Assembly: GCF_002979475.1 (NCBI RefSeq) | Contig: NZ_PCOY01000005.1 | Location: 62,001-126,000, forward strand | Reading direction: 5' to 3' | DNA length: 64,000 nt | Origin: Microbacterium sp. MYb62 | Lineage (GTDB): Bacteria > Actinomycetota > Actinomycetes > Actinomycetales > Microbacteriaceae | In this document: positions 15,480-23,925 of the stretch, one piece after another | Layout: each line of letters begins with the position of its first letter | How positions within the stretch are numbered: position 1 is the first letter of the stretch | The notes under the pieces: generated by a model | Told to the model about the DNA's origin: nothing | Databases searched by the model: none | Seen by the model: only the letters and a program-made list of their open reading frames with translations | Position numbers and translations under genes: made by a program

Positions 15480-16802
15480 ATGAACGACCAGGACCTCATC
15501 CCCACCACGACCGAGGGGCGATCATGGTTCGACTCGGCGAGCTTCGGGATGTTCATCCACTTCGACCAGGCCAGTCAGCTCGGCCTCGACCTGTCCTGGC
15601 CCCTCGTCGGCCTGCTCTCGGACAGCGGCACGGGGCCGCGGACGGTGACCCCGCCCGACTACTACGCCCACGCCGACGAATTCGACCCGCAGGCCTGGGA
15701 CCCGGTCGAACTCGCCGAGCGCGCACGCCGCGCCGGGATGCGGTACGCGGTGTTCACCACCAAGCATCACTCGGGGTGGGCGGCGTGGCCCAGCAGGGCC
15801 ACCGATCTGTCGATCGCATCGTCGCCGTTCGGACGCGCAGGGCGCGACCTGGTGCGCGAGTACGTGGACGCCTTCCGCGCTGCCGGCCTGCGGATCGGCC
15901 TGTACTACTCGCTGTCGGACTGGGCGGATCCGGACTATCCCGCATGGCGCCCGGAGTTCGCCCCGTACGCATTCGACGACTACCCGCGCTCGTCGCCGGA
16001 GAGCTGGGATCGCTACCTCGCCGGAATGCGCCAGGAGCTCGACGAGCTGTTGACCGACTACGGCCGCATCGACCTGCTGTGGTTCGACGGAGGCTGGGAG
16101 CGCACGGCCGAGGAGTGGCGCAGCATCGAGCTCGAGAAGCACATCCGCTCACTCCAGCCCGAGATCGTGATCAACGACCGACTCCCCGGCGTCGGCGACT
16201 ACGTCACTCCCGAGCAGTCCGCCCCCGCCGACCTGATGTCGGGCCCCTGGGAGGCGTGCGTCACGATGAACACCACCTGGGGATACGTCCCGGACGACCT
16301 CGAGTACAAGACGTCCGCAGCGCTCATCCGCACCCTGATCGAGAGTGTCGCCGGTGGAGGCGCGCTCCTGTTGAACGTGGGCCCGGATGCGGACGGTGCC
16401 GTCGTCCCGCAGGAAGGCGCCATCCTCGACGACATCGCGGACTGGATGGCCGCGCATCGTGAGAGCGTGATCGGCGCAGGCCCCGGACTCGCGGCCTGGC
16501 AGCACTACGGACCGTCCACGCGCACGGGCGACGCCGTCTATCTGCACCTCTTCGGCTGGCCGGACGGCGAGCTCACCGTCCGGGGACTCCCTGTCCGCAC
16601 CATCGAGGAGGTCACCCTCCTCTCGACGGGCGAGCGCCTCGCGTGGTCGGCGACCGTCGATCCGGCGCACGCCCGCGAGGAGAACCCGCGCGGTCTGCTG
16701 ACGGTGCCGCTCGGGGACCACCGTCCGGATACGGCGGTCCCCGTGGTCCGCGTGCGGTTCCGGGATGAGGAAGCCGCGGCCGGGGCCCGCGCGGAGAGCT
16801 GA
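15480..16802 (+). CDS. Alpha-L-fucosidase (GH29)
   Basis: Retaining glycoside hydrolase of family 29 that removes alpha-L-fucose from oligosaccharides. The 440-residue protein starts at ATG 15480 behind GGAGAG. Conserved features: FGMFIHFDQASQLGLDLSWP near the N-terminus, YAVFTTKHHSGWAAWPS (about 89-105) with the paired histidines of the active site, LRIGLYYSLSDW (about 137-148) and LLWFDGGWE with the probable nucleophile Asp203. The C-terminal 90 residues form a beta-rich domain. There is no signal peptide, so it acts in the cytoplasm on imported oligosaccharides, consistent with the divergent ABC importer. It is first in an operon with a lipoprotein and the LacI repressor. Confidence 0.93.
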   Translation: MNDQDLIPTTTEGRSWFDSASFGMFIHFDQASQLGLDLSWPLVGLLSDSGTGPRTVTPPDYYAHADEFDPQAWDPVELAERARRAGMRYAVFTTKHHSGWAAWPSRATDLSIASSPFGRAGRDLVREYVDAFRAAGLRIGLYYSLSDWADPDYPAWRPEFAPYAFDDYPRSSPESWDRYLAGMRQELDELLTDYGRIDLLWFDGGWERTAEEWRSIELEKHIRSLQPEIVINDRLPGVGDYVTPEQSAPADLMSGPWEACVTMNTTWGYVPDDLEYKTSAALIRTLIESVAGGGALLLNVGPDADGAVVPQEGAILDDIADWMAAHRESVIGAGPGLAAWQHYGPSTRTGDAVYLHLFGWPDGELTVRGLPVRTIEEVTLLSTGERLAWSATVDPAHAREENPRGLLTVPLGDHRPDTAVPVVRVRFRDEEAAAGARAES

Positions 16803-16804
16803 CC

Positions 16805-17557
16805 ATGGCCCCGTCGACGACTCCGGTCGCAGGCTCCCGAGCGCGCGCAGCGGGCATGATCCTCGCTTTCGCGACAGCCCTCTCGCTGGCCGCCTGCACG
16901 CCGCCGGAGCAGGCGCGCAGCCTGCCCACGGGAGACACCGCGGCACTCCACGTCGACGGCACGCCCGTCTCTCTCGACGAGTACACGTCGTGTCTGCGGG
17001 AGGAGCTCGCCGGCGTCCTCCTCGATGCCGAGGACGTCGGCCAGGGGAACGACCTCGACGCCGCGACCGTGGAGGGACGCCCAGCCCTCGATGTCCTCCG
17101 CGAGCGCGGTGCGGTCGCGTGCGCCGACGAGATCGTGCGCAGGACCCTCGGCGTCCGGCTCGGCGCCATCCCGGACGCGACCCTCGAATCCTCGCTCACC
17201 CGCTGGGATCTTCACAACGAGCAGCGACGCGGACGTGCCGATGCGGGCGAGGTCGTCTACGGCCCCCTCGAGCTGTCCTACGAGGACTTCGACGCGATCG
17301 AGCAGGCCGAGTTCGCCACCGCCGCGGAGCTGCCCCTGATCGACGCGCTCCTCGCCGACCCGCTCGCCCTGGACGCGGCTGCTGTCGAACTCACCGGCGA
17401 ACCGGCGCCCGTCGACGAGGCCGAACGCCGGATCGCCGCCCAGGCGGTGGCCAGGGAGCGGATCGAGACGCAGTTGAAGGAGGCATCGGCGGCCGCGTCG
17501 ATCGACTACGCCGATTGGCTGGACGAACTCGCTGTAGGTTCGATCATTGAGCGCTGA
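16805..17557 (+). CDS. Hypothetical lipoprotein, SurA-N-like
   Basis: A 250-residue lipoprotein (signal helix ILAFATALSLAA, lipobox LAAC) two bases after the fucosidase stop. The mature protein is mostly helical; LHVDGTPVSLDEYTSCLREE resembles the start of SurA/parvulin-type chaperones (a V-x-G-x-x-I/V-x-x-x-E/D-Y/F pattern), but no peptidyl-prolyl isomerase domain follows, and two Cys (about 58 and 95) might form a disulphide. It could be a chaperone for the exported glycan enzymes or an unrelated helical lipoprotein. It shows no catalytic motif. Confidence 0.7.
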   Translation: MAPSTTPVAGSRARAAGMILAFATALSLAACTPPEQARSLPTGDTAALHVDGTPVSLDEYTSCLREELAGVLLDAEDVGQGNDLDAATVEGRPALDVLRERGAVACADEIVRRTLGVRLGAIPDATLESSLTRWDLHNEQRRGRADAGEVVYGPLELSYEDFDAIEQAEFATAAELPLIDALLADPLALDAAAVELTGEPAPVDEAERRIAAQAVARERIETQLKEASAAASIDYADWLDELAVGSIIER

Positions 17558-17572
17558 CCTTCCGGGAGGAGC

Positions 17573-18634
17573 ATGTCCGACATGAACCGATCTCGCCCCG
17601 TGACGTTGAAGGACGTCGCGGCGCTGTCCGGAGTGTCCGTCCCCACCGCCTCGCGCGTGCTCAACGGCGGTGGCACGGTCTCGGAGGCGACGCGCAAACG
17701 GGTGTGGGATGCCGCGGAAGCCCTGGACTTCCGTCCCAACTCGCTCGCGTTGTCGCTCGCGCTGGGCAAGAGCTTCGTGGTGGGCGTGCTCGCCCAGAAG
17801 GCCACGGGCAACTTCTCGACGCCGGTGATCACGGGCATCGTCGGCGAGCTGAGCAGGAGAGACGTCGCGGTGCTCGTGTACGACGACGGCGAAGACGCGG
17901 ACTGCCGGGCGCAGAACGTGCGCACGCTGCAGGCACGGCGCGTGGACGGGGTGATCGTCGTGGGTGACGGCACCGACGTGCCGCTGCCGTCGGTCACCGA
18001 CGCGTTCACCGTCCCCGTCGTCCACGCCTACGGCGTCTCCGACGATCCGCGCGACACCAGCTTCCTGCCCGACGACATCCAGGCGGGCGAGATCGCCATG
18101 CGCCACCTGATCTCGCGCGGAGCACGTCGCATCATGCACGTGACGGCGATGGACTACTCCGGTTCGGTGCGCGATCGCCTCGCCGGGGCCCGCCACGTGC
18201 TCGATGAGCACGGCATGGACTTCGTCGCCCCGGTGATGCACGGCGACTGGACGACCCCCTGGGGCTATCACGCCGCCCTCGACATCATCGAACGCGGCGT
18301 CGAGGTGGATGCGATCTTCTGCGGGAACGACTACATCGCGATCGGGATCTCCCGCGCCTTCGAACGCGCGGGAATCCGCGTACCCGAGGACGTCGCACTG
18401 ATCGGATACGACCACTGGACCAAGTACAGCGGCAGCCCCGACCACTCCCTCACGTCGATCGACCCCGAGCTCGATCGGCTCGGCAGCGTCACGGTGGAGG
18501 CCCTCCTCTCCCCCGATCCCGCTGCGCGCCCCGGTGGCAAGGTGCGCCGCCCCGTGCATCTCGTCCCCGGCATGAGCACGGGTGAGGTCGCTGCGCTCTG
18601 GGACACGGAGTTCACGTTCCCCCCGTCGCCCTGA
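17573..18634 (+). CDS. LacI-family transcriptional repressor
   Basis: A 353-residue LacI/GalR regulator starting at ATG 17573 (GGGAGGA upstream). The DNA-binding head VTLKDVAALSGVSVPTASRV (about 10-29) is followed by the hinge helix FRPNSLALSLALGKSF and a periplasmic-binding-protein-like effector domain (VVGVLAQKATGNF, ... ALIGYDHWTKYSGSPDHSLTSI). It is third in the fucosidase operon and is the obvious candidate for the two palindromes at 15362-15401, giving autoregulated, inducible control of the glycan locus. The inducer is probably fucose or a fucosyl-oligosaccharide (inference). Confidence 0.93.
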   Translation: MSDMNRSRPVTLKDVAALSGVSVPTASRVLNGGGTVSEATRKRVWDAAEALDFRPNSLALSLALGKSFVVGVLAQKATGNFSTPVITGIVGELSRRDVAVLVYDDGEDADCRAQNVRTLQARRVDGVIVVGDGTDVPLPSVTDAFTVPVVHAYGVSDDPRDTSFLPDDIQAGEIAMRHLISRGARRIMHVTAMDYSGSVRDRLAGARHVLDEHGMDFVAPVMHGDWTTPWGYHAALDIIERGVEVDAIFCGNDYIAIGISRAFERAGIRVPEDVALIGYDHWTKYSGSPDHSLTSIDPELDRLGSVTVEALLSPDPAARPGGKVRRPVHLVPGMSTGEVAALWDTEFTFPPSP

Positions 18635-18700
18635 TCGACGCCGGGCGACCGGTCGCGTGACTCCCGGCCGTTGCAGATCCGCGGATGACACAATCTCCCC

Positions 18701-19099
18701 ATGCGCACGATCCTCAACATCATCTGGGTCATCCTGGCCGGCTGGGCTCTCTTCCTCGGGTACGTCCTGGCCGGCATCCTGCTGTGCATCCCGATCATCA
18801 CGATCCCCTGGGCGATCGCCTCGTTCCGCATCGCCGCCTACGCGATCTGGCCGTTCGGCCGCGAGGTCATCAGCAAGCCGACGGCCGGTGTCGGCTCGTT
18901 CCTCGGCAACGTGCTGTGGGTGGTCCTCGCCGGATGGTGGCTCGCGATCGGGCACATCGTCTCCGGCATCCTGCTGTGCATCACGATCATCGGCATCCCG
19001 ATGGGCATCGCCGACTTCAAGATGGTGCCCATCTCGCTGATGCCGCTCGGCAAGGAGATCGTCTCCACTCGTCGGGGCGCGTTCGACCGGCCCGTCTGA
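18701..19099 (+). CDS. yccF: YccF-family inner membrane protein
   Basis: A 132-residue membrane protein made of two copies of the YccF domain: both halves contain N-x-x-W-V-(I/V)-L-A-G-W (NIIWVILAGWALFLGY and NVLWVVLAGWWLAIGH) followed by GILLCI and a G/P-containing helix (TIPWAIASFRIAAYAIWPFG, GIPMGIADFKMVPISLMPLG). Function is unknown in the family. No Shine-Dalgarno sequence is present; CACAAT six bases before the ATG (18689-18694) weakly fits the leaderless pattern. Confidence 0.9.
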   Translation: MRTILNIIWVILAGWALFLGYVLAGILLCIPIITIPWAIASFRIAAYAIWPFGREVISKPTAGVGSFLGNVLWVVLAGWWLAIGHIVSGILLCITIIGIPMGIADFKMVPISLMPLGKEIVSTRRGAFDRPV

Positions 19100-19112
19100 A
19101 CGCACCTCCGCC

Positions 19113-19118
19113 TACACT
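19113..19118 (+). promoter_or_regulatory. -10 element TACACT, leaderless start
   Basis: TACACT ends six bases before the hemerythrin-like gene ATG at 19125; there is no Shine-Dalgarno sequence. Confidence 0.5.
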
Positions 19119-19124
19119 GAGCGG

Positions 19125-19586
19125 ATGGATGCCGCCCGCCTGATCGCCTGGGATCAGGAGCTGCGTACGGCACACTCCCGCCTGCGCGCGGCCCTCGCCG
19201 CCACCCGTGAGGCCCTCGCCACGGGAGAGGGCACTCCGGATGCCGCGTCCGAACTCGTGCTCTACTGCATCGGCTTCTGCGCGGCGCTGGACGGCCACCA
19301 CCGGGCCGAGGACCACGCGCTGTTCCCGGCTCTGCGCGCGGAGCATCCCGAGCTCGGTGGGATCATCGGCAAGCTCATGCAGGACCACTCGATGCTCGCC
19401 CACCTCCTGGCCTCGCTGCGCACCGCGGCCGAGCGCGGAGACGACGCGGCATCGATCGGGCGGCACGTCGACGGGATCGCCGCGATCATGGAGTCGCACT
19501 TCCGATTCGAGGAGCGCGAGATCCTCACCCCGCTGCGCGCGCTGACGCTCGACGGCGATGTGCGGACCGTGCTCGGCCCGCTCTGA
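19125..19586 (+). CDS. Hemerythrin-like HHE domain protein
   Basis: A 153-residue four-helix-bundle protein. Candidate di-iron ligands are visible in order: H (TAHSRLRAAL, about 16), H-H-x-x-E-D (GHHRAEDHALFPALRAEHPEL, about 58-78), QDHSMLAHLL (about 87-96) and SHFRFEEREIL (about 125-135). HHE proteins bind oxygen, nitric oxide or redox signals in the cytoplasm; the precise role here is unknown. The gene is monocistronic with a leaderless-type promoter and converges on the GDPD gene. Confidence 0.85.
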   Translation: MDAARLIAWDQELRTAHSRLRAALAATREALATGEGTPDAASELVLYCIGFCAALDGHHRAEDHALFPALRAEHPELGGIIGKLMQDHSMLAHLLASLRTAAERGDDAASIGRHVDGIAAIMESHFRFEEREILTPLRALTLDGDVRTVLGPL

Positions 19587-19624
19587 ACCCGGCCGTTCCT
19601 CCGTCGACGCACTGACGGCTCGGG

Positions 19625-20611
19625 TCAGGAGCGGAAGAAGGCGACGCCCAGGTCGGGGTGATCGACGAACACGCCGTCGATGCCCTGACGCGCGATGACG
19701 CTCCACTCCGCTTCGTAGTCGCCGTACGCACCGCGCCCGCCCGGCCCCCGGAACTCCGGCGCGAGAAACGCGTTCTCCGGCCGACAGGTCCAGGTGAACA
19801 CCTGCAACCCGCGGGCATGGGCGTCGGCGACGATCGTGTTGCCGCGCTCGAGCAGCATCCTCTTGCTCACGCTGATGCCGTCCACCCGGCCGACGAGGCC
19901 GTCGAGGCCCTGCGGGGTGACCGTCGCCTTGTAGCTGAGCGCCTGCTTGCCCTCGACGACCAGACGGTCGTAGGGCCGGCCCGACGCTTCGATCAGATAG
20001 ATGTACGAGGCGGCGATCCCGCGCTCGCGCAGCTGGCCGAGAACCGTCGACTCGAAGCACTCGACGATCAGGGGCAGCTCTCCCTCGGCCCACCCCGTCT
20101 CGCGCAGCTCGCGGTCGATGAGGGGCGCGAGATCGAGACCGATGCTCGCGAAGTAGGTGGCGTGCTTGACCTCGAGCACCACGCCGATCTCCCGGCCGTG
20201 CTCCGCCGCCCCTTCGCGCACGATGTCGAGCACGTCGCGCAGACGCAGGATCTGCTGCGCGCCGTCGAAGCTCGCGCTCGACGCCCGCACCTCCGGCAGC
20301 CGCTCGCGGATGCGCAGGGTCGACAGCTCGGCCCAGGTGAAGTCCTCACTGAACCACCCCGTCAGTGCCTGCCCGTCGACGCGCTTGGTCGTCTTGCGCT
20401 CGGCGAACTCCGGGTGCTCGGCGACGTCGGTCGTGCCCGAGATCTCGTTCTCATGCCGCACGATGAGGACGCCGTCCTTCGTGGCGACGACATCGGGTTC
20501 GACCGCATCCACCCCCATCGCGAGCGCGAGCTCGTAGGAGGAGCGACTGTGCTCCGGACGATAGCCGGGCGCACCGCGGTGCCCGATGACGAGGGGAGAT
20601 TTCCTGGGCAC
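19625..20611 (-). CDS. Glycerophosphodiester phosphodiesterase
   Basis: GDPD-family enzyme that hydrolyses glycerophosphodiesters to glycerol-3-phosphate and an alcohol. The 328 residues form a TIM barrel with the signature VIGHRGAPGYRPEHS, then VDAVEPDVVATKDGVLIVRHE, which supplies the two catalytic histidines and the metal-binding Glu/Asp pair. The C-terminal GIDGVFVDHPDLGVAFF is also typical. It has no signal peptide, so it is cytoplasmic. I choose GTG 20611 because TACGCT lies exactly six bases upstream, the leaderless arrangement used elsewhere in the window. Confidence 0.92.
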   Translation of the reverse strand: MPRKSPLVIGHRGAPGYRPEHSRSSYELALAMGVDAVEPDVVATKDGVLIVRHENEISGTTDVAEHPEFAERKTTKRVDGQALTGWFSEDFTWAELSTLRIRERLPEVRASSASFDGAQQILRLRDVLDIVREGAAEHGREIGVVLEVKHATYFASIGLDLAPLIDRELRETGWAEGELPLIVECFESTVLGQLRERGIAASYIYLIEASGRPYDRLVVEGKQALSYKATVTPQGLDGLVGRVDGISVSKRMLLERGNTIVADAHARGLQVFTWTCRPENAFLAPEFRGPGGRGAYGDYEAEWSVIARQGIDGVFVDHPDLGVAFFRS

Positions 20612-20617
20612 GCTCTC

Positions 20618-20623
20618 AGCGTA
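20618..20623 (-). promoter_or_regulatory. -10 element TACGCT, leaderless start
   Basis: On the minus strand TACGCT ends six bases before the GTG at 20611, which decides the start of the GDPD gene. Confidence 0.5.
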
Positions 20624-20701
20624 GAACACCCCGGGTGCGTGCCCTCCCGGGTATCGTGGAGGGAAGAGACCTACTACCCCCCTTTGGAGTGAGGCCCACC
20701 A

Positions 20702-21622
20702 ATGAGCAACTTCGCTTTCAACAACCCTGCTTTCCAGCAGCAGGACCCGCGCAACGTCGCGACGTACCCGGGCGGACCTCAGGCTGCCCAGGGCGCGCAG
20801 AACGCCTCGCTCCAGCACGGGGCGATGGACGCCGCGGCCAACGCACAGCTCGAGGGCATGTACGCCGCCCCTCCTGCCGGTGCCATCGAGACCGACCGCA
20901 TGTCGGTCGAGGACACGGTCTGGAAGACCGCCGGCCTGTTCGCCATCCTGCTCGTCACCGCCGCGATCGGCTGGGTGTGGACGCTGGGCGGCCTCGATGT
21001 CCCTCGCTACGACCCGTACAACCCGCCCGCCGTCAGCATGCTGCCGTGGATCATCGGCGCGCTCGGCGGCTTCGTGCTCGCCATGGCCGTCATGTTCACC
21101 TCGCGCAAGAAGGTCCGCCCCGCGCTGATCTTCGCCTACGCGGTGTTCGAGGGCCTCTTCATCGGTGGCATCTCCGCGTTCTTCGAGGTCCGCTGGCCCG
21201 GCATCGTCTTCCAGGCGACGCTCGCGACCGTCTCGGTCGTCGGCGTGACCCTGGCCCTCTTCGCGAGCGGCAAGATCCGCGCCTCCAAGAAGGCGACCAA
21301 GATCTTCATGATCGCGATGGTCGGCTACCTGGTCTTCTCGCTGCTGAACGTCGTCCTGATGTGGACCGGCGTCAACACGAACGCGTTCGGCATGCTGAGC
21401 CAGCCGGTCTTCGGCATCCCGCTCGGCCTCATCATCGGTGTGCTCGTCGTGATCATGGCGGCCTACTCGCTGGTGCTCGACTTCGACCAGATCCAGCAGG
21501 GCGTCCGCAACGGCGCTCCCCGCAAGTACGGCTGGCTCGGCGCTTTCGGCATCATGGTCACGGTCGTCTGGCTCTACGTCGAGATCCTGCGCATCATCGC
21601 GATCGCACGCGGCAACAACTGA
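20702..21622 (+). CDS. Bax inhibitor-1/YccA-family membrane protein
   Basis: A 306-residue protein with a hydrophilic, Gln/Asn/Ala-rich N-terminal tail (about 1-75) and seven transmembrane helices. VEDTVWKTAGLFAILLVTAA opens the BI-1 domain and the last helix ends in VWLYVEILRIIAIARGNN, with the conserved acidic pair region LVLDFDQIQQGVRNGAP characteristic of BI-1/YccA/TMBIM proteins. Some family members conduct calcium; physiological role in actinobacteria is unclear. GGAGTGAGG precedes the ATG, and a strong hairpin terminates the gene. Confidence 0.92.
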   Translation: MSNFAFNNPAFQQQDPRNVATYPGGPQAAQGAQNASLQHGAMDAAANAQLEGMYAAPPAGAIETDRMSVEDTVWKTAGLFAILLVTAAIGWVWTLGGLDVPRYDPYNPPAVSMLPWIIGALGGFVLAMAVMFTSRKKVRPALIFAYAVFEGLFIGGISAFFEVRWPGIVFQATLATVSVVGVTLALFASGKIRASKKATKIFMIAMVGYLVFSLLNVVLMWTGVNTNAFGMLSQPVFGIPLGLIIGVLVVIMAAYSLVLDFDQIQQGVRNGAPRKYGWLGAFGIMVTVVWLYVEILRIIAIARGNN

Positions 21623-21633
21623 CAGCTGCGCTT

Positions 21634-21669
21634 CACGAGGCCCGTCTCCCCCCGGAGGCGGGCCTCGTG
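21634..21669 (+). terminator. Terminator after the BI-1 gene
   Basis: A 16-base-pair stem with one T-G wobble (CACGAGGCCCG at 21634 onward paired with CGGGCCTCGTG ending 21669) and a 4-C loop, 12 bases after the stop. Confidence 0.75.
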
Positions 21670-21779
21670 GCATACCCGGGGGTGTGCGCGCAAGGGGTTG
21701 GCGCTCGGCTCGCGATGTCGGCAGTGTGGTGGTCACGAAGCCCCGGCACCCTGGGGCTCCCGATCCACAGGAGCTGACC

Positions 21780-22052
21780 ATGAGTTTTCTCGGCTTTCTT
21801 CTTCTCGGCCTCATCGCCGGAGCCATCGCCAAGCTGATCCTGCCCGGCAAGCAGGGCGGAGGATGGTTCATCACGCTGCTGCTCGGAGTCGTCGGCGCCC
21901 TGCTCGGCGGCTGGCTCGGCAGTCTGATCCTCAACCGTCCGCTCACCGAGTTCTGGGACCTGGGCACCTGGCTCCTCGCCATCGCCGGTTCCATCGTCGT
22001 TCTGCTGATCTACGGCCTGATCGCCGGTCGCGGCCAGAAGGTCAACGACTGA
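21780..22052 (+). CDS. GlsB/YeaQ/YmgE-family stress membrane protein
   Basis: A 90-residue membrane protein with three hydrophobic helices, the small-residue repeats LGLIAGAIAKLILPGKQGGG and GALLGGWLGSL of the transglycosylase-associated/GlsB family, and a basic-polar C-terminus. Such proteins are general-stress or Asp23-anchoring membrane proteins. ATG 21780 follows GGAGCTG. It converges on the sigma factor gene. Confidence 0.9.
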   Translation: MSFLGFLLLGLIAGAIAKLILPGKQGGGWFITLLLGVVGALLGGWLGSLILNRPLTEFWDLGTWLLAIAGSIVVLLIYGLIAGRGQKVND

Positions 22053-22129
22053 CACCGGCGAATCAGACGCTCAGCGCGTCGCCCGATGCCCGTCCTCTTC
22101 GGCTGCCTCGTGCATCCGAAGGGGGCGGG

Positions 22130-23425
22130 TCATTTCTCTTCCCCGCGCGACTTCCGCTCCAACAGCGTCCGCTCGCGGTCGTTGCCGGCGAGGCCGGCGG
22201 CCACGACGAACTCGCTCCGGGCCTCCTCCTCACGCCCGAGCCGACGCAGCAGCTCACCGCGTGTCGCCGGCAACAGGTGGTAACCGCGCAGCACGCCCGA
22301 ACTCGACAGCTGATCGATGATGCGCAGAGCGGATGCCGGGCCCGTCGCCATCGCGACGGCAGCCGCACGGTTGAGCTCGACCACGGGAGACGGGGAGAGG
22401 CGTCCGAGCGCCTCGTAGAGCAGCACGATCCGATCCCAGTCCGTCTCGTCGACGGATGCCGCCACCGCGTGGCATTCGGCGATCGCCGCCTGCAGGCAGT
22501 GCGCCCCGCGGCCACGGCCGAGGGTATCAGCGGTGGCCAGGGACGCACGGCCGCGTGCGATGCGCCCGCGGTCCCAGCGCCGACGATCCTGATCGGCCAG
22601 CAGCACCGGTTCGCCGTGCCGATCCACCCGCGCGGCGAACCGCGCGGCCGTCAGCTCCATCAGCGCCAGCAGACCATGCACCTCGGGCTCCTGCGGCATC
22701 AGCGCGGCGAGCACCCGACCGAGGCGGATGGCCTCGTCGCTCAGCTCCGGTCGCATCCACTCGGGCCCGCTGCTGGCGGCATGGGCCTCGTTGAAGATCA
22801 GATACAGCACCCCGAGGATCGCCCCGATGCGCGGGGAGCGCTCCTCGCGGGGCGGCACATCGAAGGGGGCGTTCGCCGCGGCGAGCGTCTTCTTCGCCCG
22901 TACGATCCGCTGCTGCACGGTCGCCGTCGGCACGAGGAAGGCGCGGGCGATCTCCTCGCTCGACAGACCCCCGACCACCCGCAGCGTCAGCGCCACCTGC
23001 GCCTCCTTCGAGAGCACCGGATGGCACGCGATGAAGATCAGACGCAGCACGTCGTCGTCGACCGCATCCGGGTCCCACAGAAGGTCCCCTCCGCCGGCCT
23101 GCTCCCGCTCCAGGTCGTGAGCGAGCAGGGCGACCCGCTCGTCCAGCCGCTCCTGCCGACGCCATCGGTCGATCGCCTTGCGCTTCGCGACGGCGGTGAG
23201 CCACGCCGCCGCGTTGCGAGGAACGCCGTCGACGGGCCACTGCCGCAGCGCATCCACCAGCGCCTCCTGTGCCAGATCCTCCGCCAGCCCGAAGTCACCG
23301 ACCATCCGGGTGAGGGCGCCGACGATGCGTGCGGACTCGATGCGCCACACCGCGGCGACGGCGCGCTCCGCAGACCCGGTGTCGGGTGCGGAGGGCGCCG
23401 TGCCGTCGTGTGGGAACGCAGCCAT
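22130..23425 (-). CDS. ECF RNA polymerase sigma factor, ECF42-type
   Basis: A 431-residue extracytoplasmic-function sigma factor, much longer than a classical ECF. Region 2 (about 30-95) shows GDFGLAEDLAQEALVDALRQWP and AAWLTAVAKRKAIDRWRR; region 4 (about 135-185) shows LRVVGGLSSEEIARAFLVPT and VQQRIVRAKK. The 220-residue C-terminal extension is helical and TPR-like (ELNRAAAVAMATGPASALR). Group ECF42 is defined by this extension and by a neighbouring DGPF/YCII gene, which is present immediately upstream with a one-base TGATG overlap. A matching promoter lies before the pair, so autoregulation is likely. There is no anti-sigma factor gene; the extension is thought to control activity in the group. 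Confidence 0.9.
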   Translation of the reverse strand: MAAFPHDGTAPSAPDTGSAERAVAAVWRIESARIVGALTRMVGDFGLAEDLAQEALVDALRQWPVDGVPRNAAAWLTAVAKRKAIDRWRRQERLDERVALLAHDLEREQAGGGDLLWDPDAVDDDVLRLIFIACHPVLSKEAQVALTLRVVGGLSSEEIARAFLVPTATVQQRIVRAKKTLAAANAPFDVPPREERSPRIGAILGVLYLIFNEAHAASSGPEWMRPELSDEAIRLGRVLAALMPQEPEVHGLLALMELTAARFAARVDRHGEPVLLADQDRRRWDRGRIARGRASLATADTLGRGRGAHCLQAAIAECHAVAASVDETDWDRIVLLYEALGRLSPSPVVELNRAAAVAMATGPASALRIIDQLSSSGVLRGYHLLPATRGELLRRLGREEEARSEFVVAAGLAGNDRERTLLERKSRGEEK

Positions 23426-23850
23426 CACTGCTGCGCGCGCTGAGCGGCGTCCTCGCGCCAGCCCGCTTCCTTCTCGATCCACTCGTTGTCGGCGGGGAAG
23501 TCCTCCACGCCGGTGACGCGACGCACTTCGAGGAAGGAACCCGGGCCGAGGGGGGCACGGCTCGCCCACTCCGCGGCTTCTTCGCGGGTCGGGACCTCGA
23601 CGATCCAGAAGCCGTTGAAGAGCTCCTTGGTCTCACCGTAGGGGCCGTCCGTGACGAGCGGCTTCTCGGTGCTGAAATCGACGACGAAGCCCTCGGCCGC
23701 GTCGGTCAGGCCCTCGCCCGCGACCAGCACGCCCGCCTTGATCATCGACTCGTTGTACTTGCCCATGGCTTCGATGACCTGCTCGAAAGGCATGTCCTTG
23801 TATGCCTCGACGGCCTCGTCGGTCGCGCGCATGATGAGCATGAACTTCAT
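23425..23850 (-). CDS. YCII-related (DGPF) domain protein
   Basis: A 141-residue YCII-fold protein. It starts MKFMLIMRATDEAVEAYK and carries the DGPF signature in TDGPYGETKELFNGFWIVEV (about 67-86), with a conserved PTREEAAEWASR helix. DGPF proteins are the constant partners of ECF41/ECF42-type sigma factors; their biochemistry is not settled. The stop codon overlaps the sigma factor ATG by one base, so the two are translationally coupled and this gene is first in the operon. Confidence 0.9.
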   Translation of the reverse strand: MKFMLIMRATDEAVEAYKDMPFEQVIEAMGKYNESMIKAGVLVAGEGLTDAAEGFVVDFSTEKPLVTDGPYGETKELFNGFWIVEVPTREEAAEWASRAPLGPGSFLEVRRVTGVEDFPADNEWIEKEAGWREDAAQRAQQ

Positions 23851-23898
23851 GATGTTCTCCTTGTTCGTGGGCCGTCTCTCGACCCTCTCATCTCTGAC

Positions 23899-23925
23899 GT
23901 CGAACGGGAACGGTACGGATCGACA
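23899..23925 (-). promoter_or_regulatory. Putative ECF42-dependent promoter
   Basis: On the minus strand TGTCGA (23925-23920) and CGAC (23902-23899) are separated by 17 bases, about 50 bases upstream of the YCII start. TGTCGA and CGA-type boxes are the described target motif of ECF42 sigma factors, so this is a likely autoregulated promoter. Confidence 0.65.
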
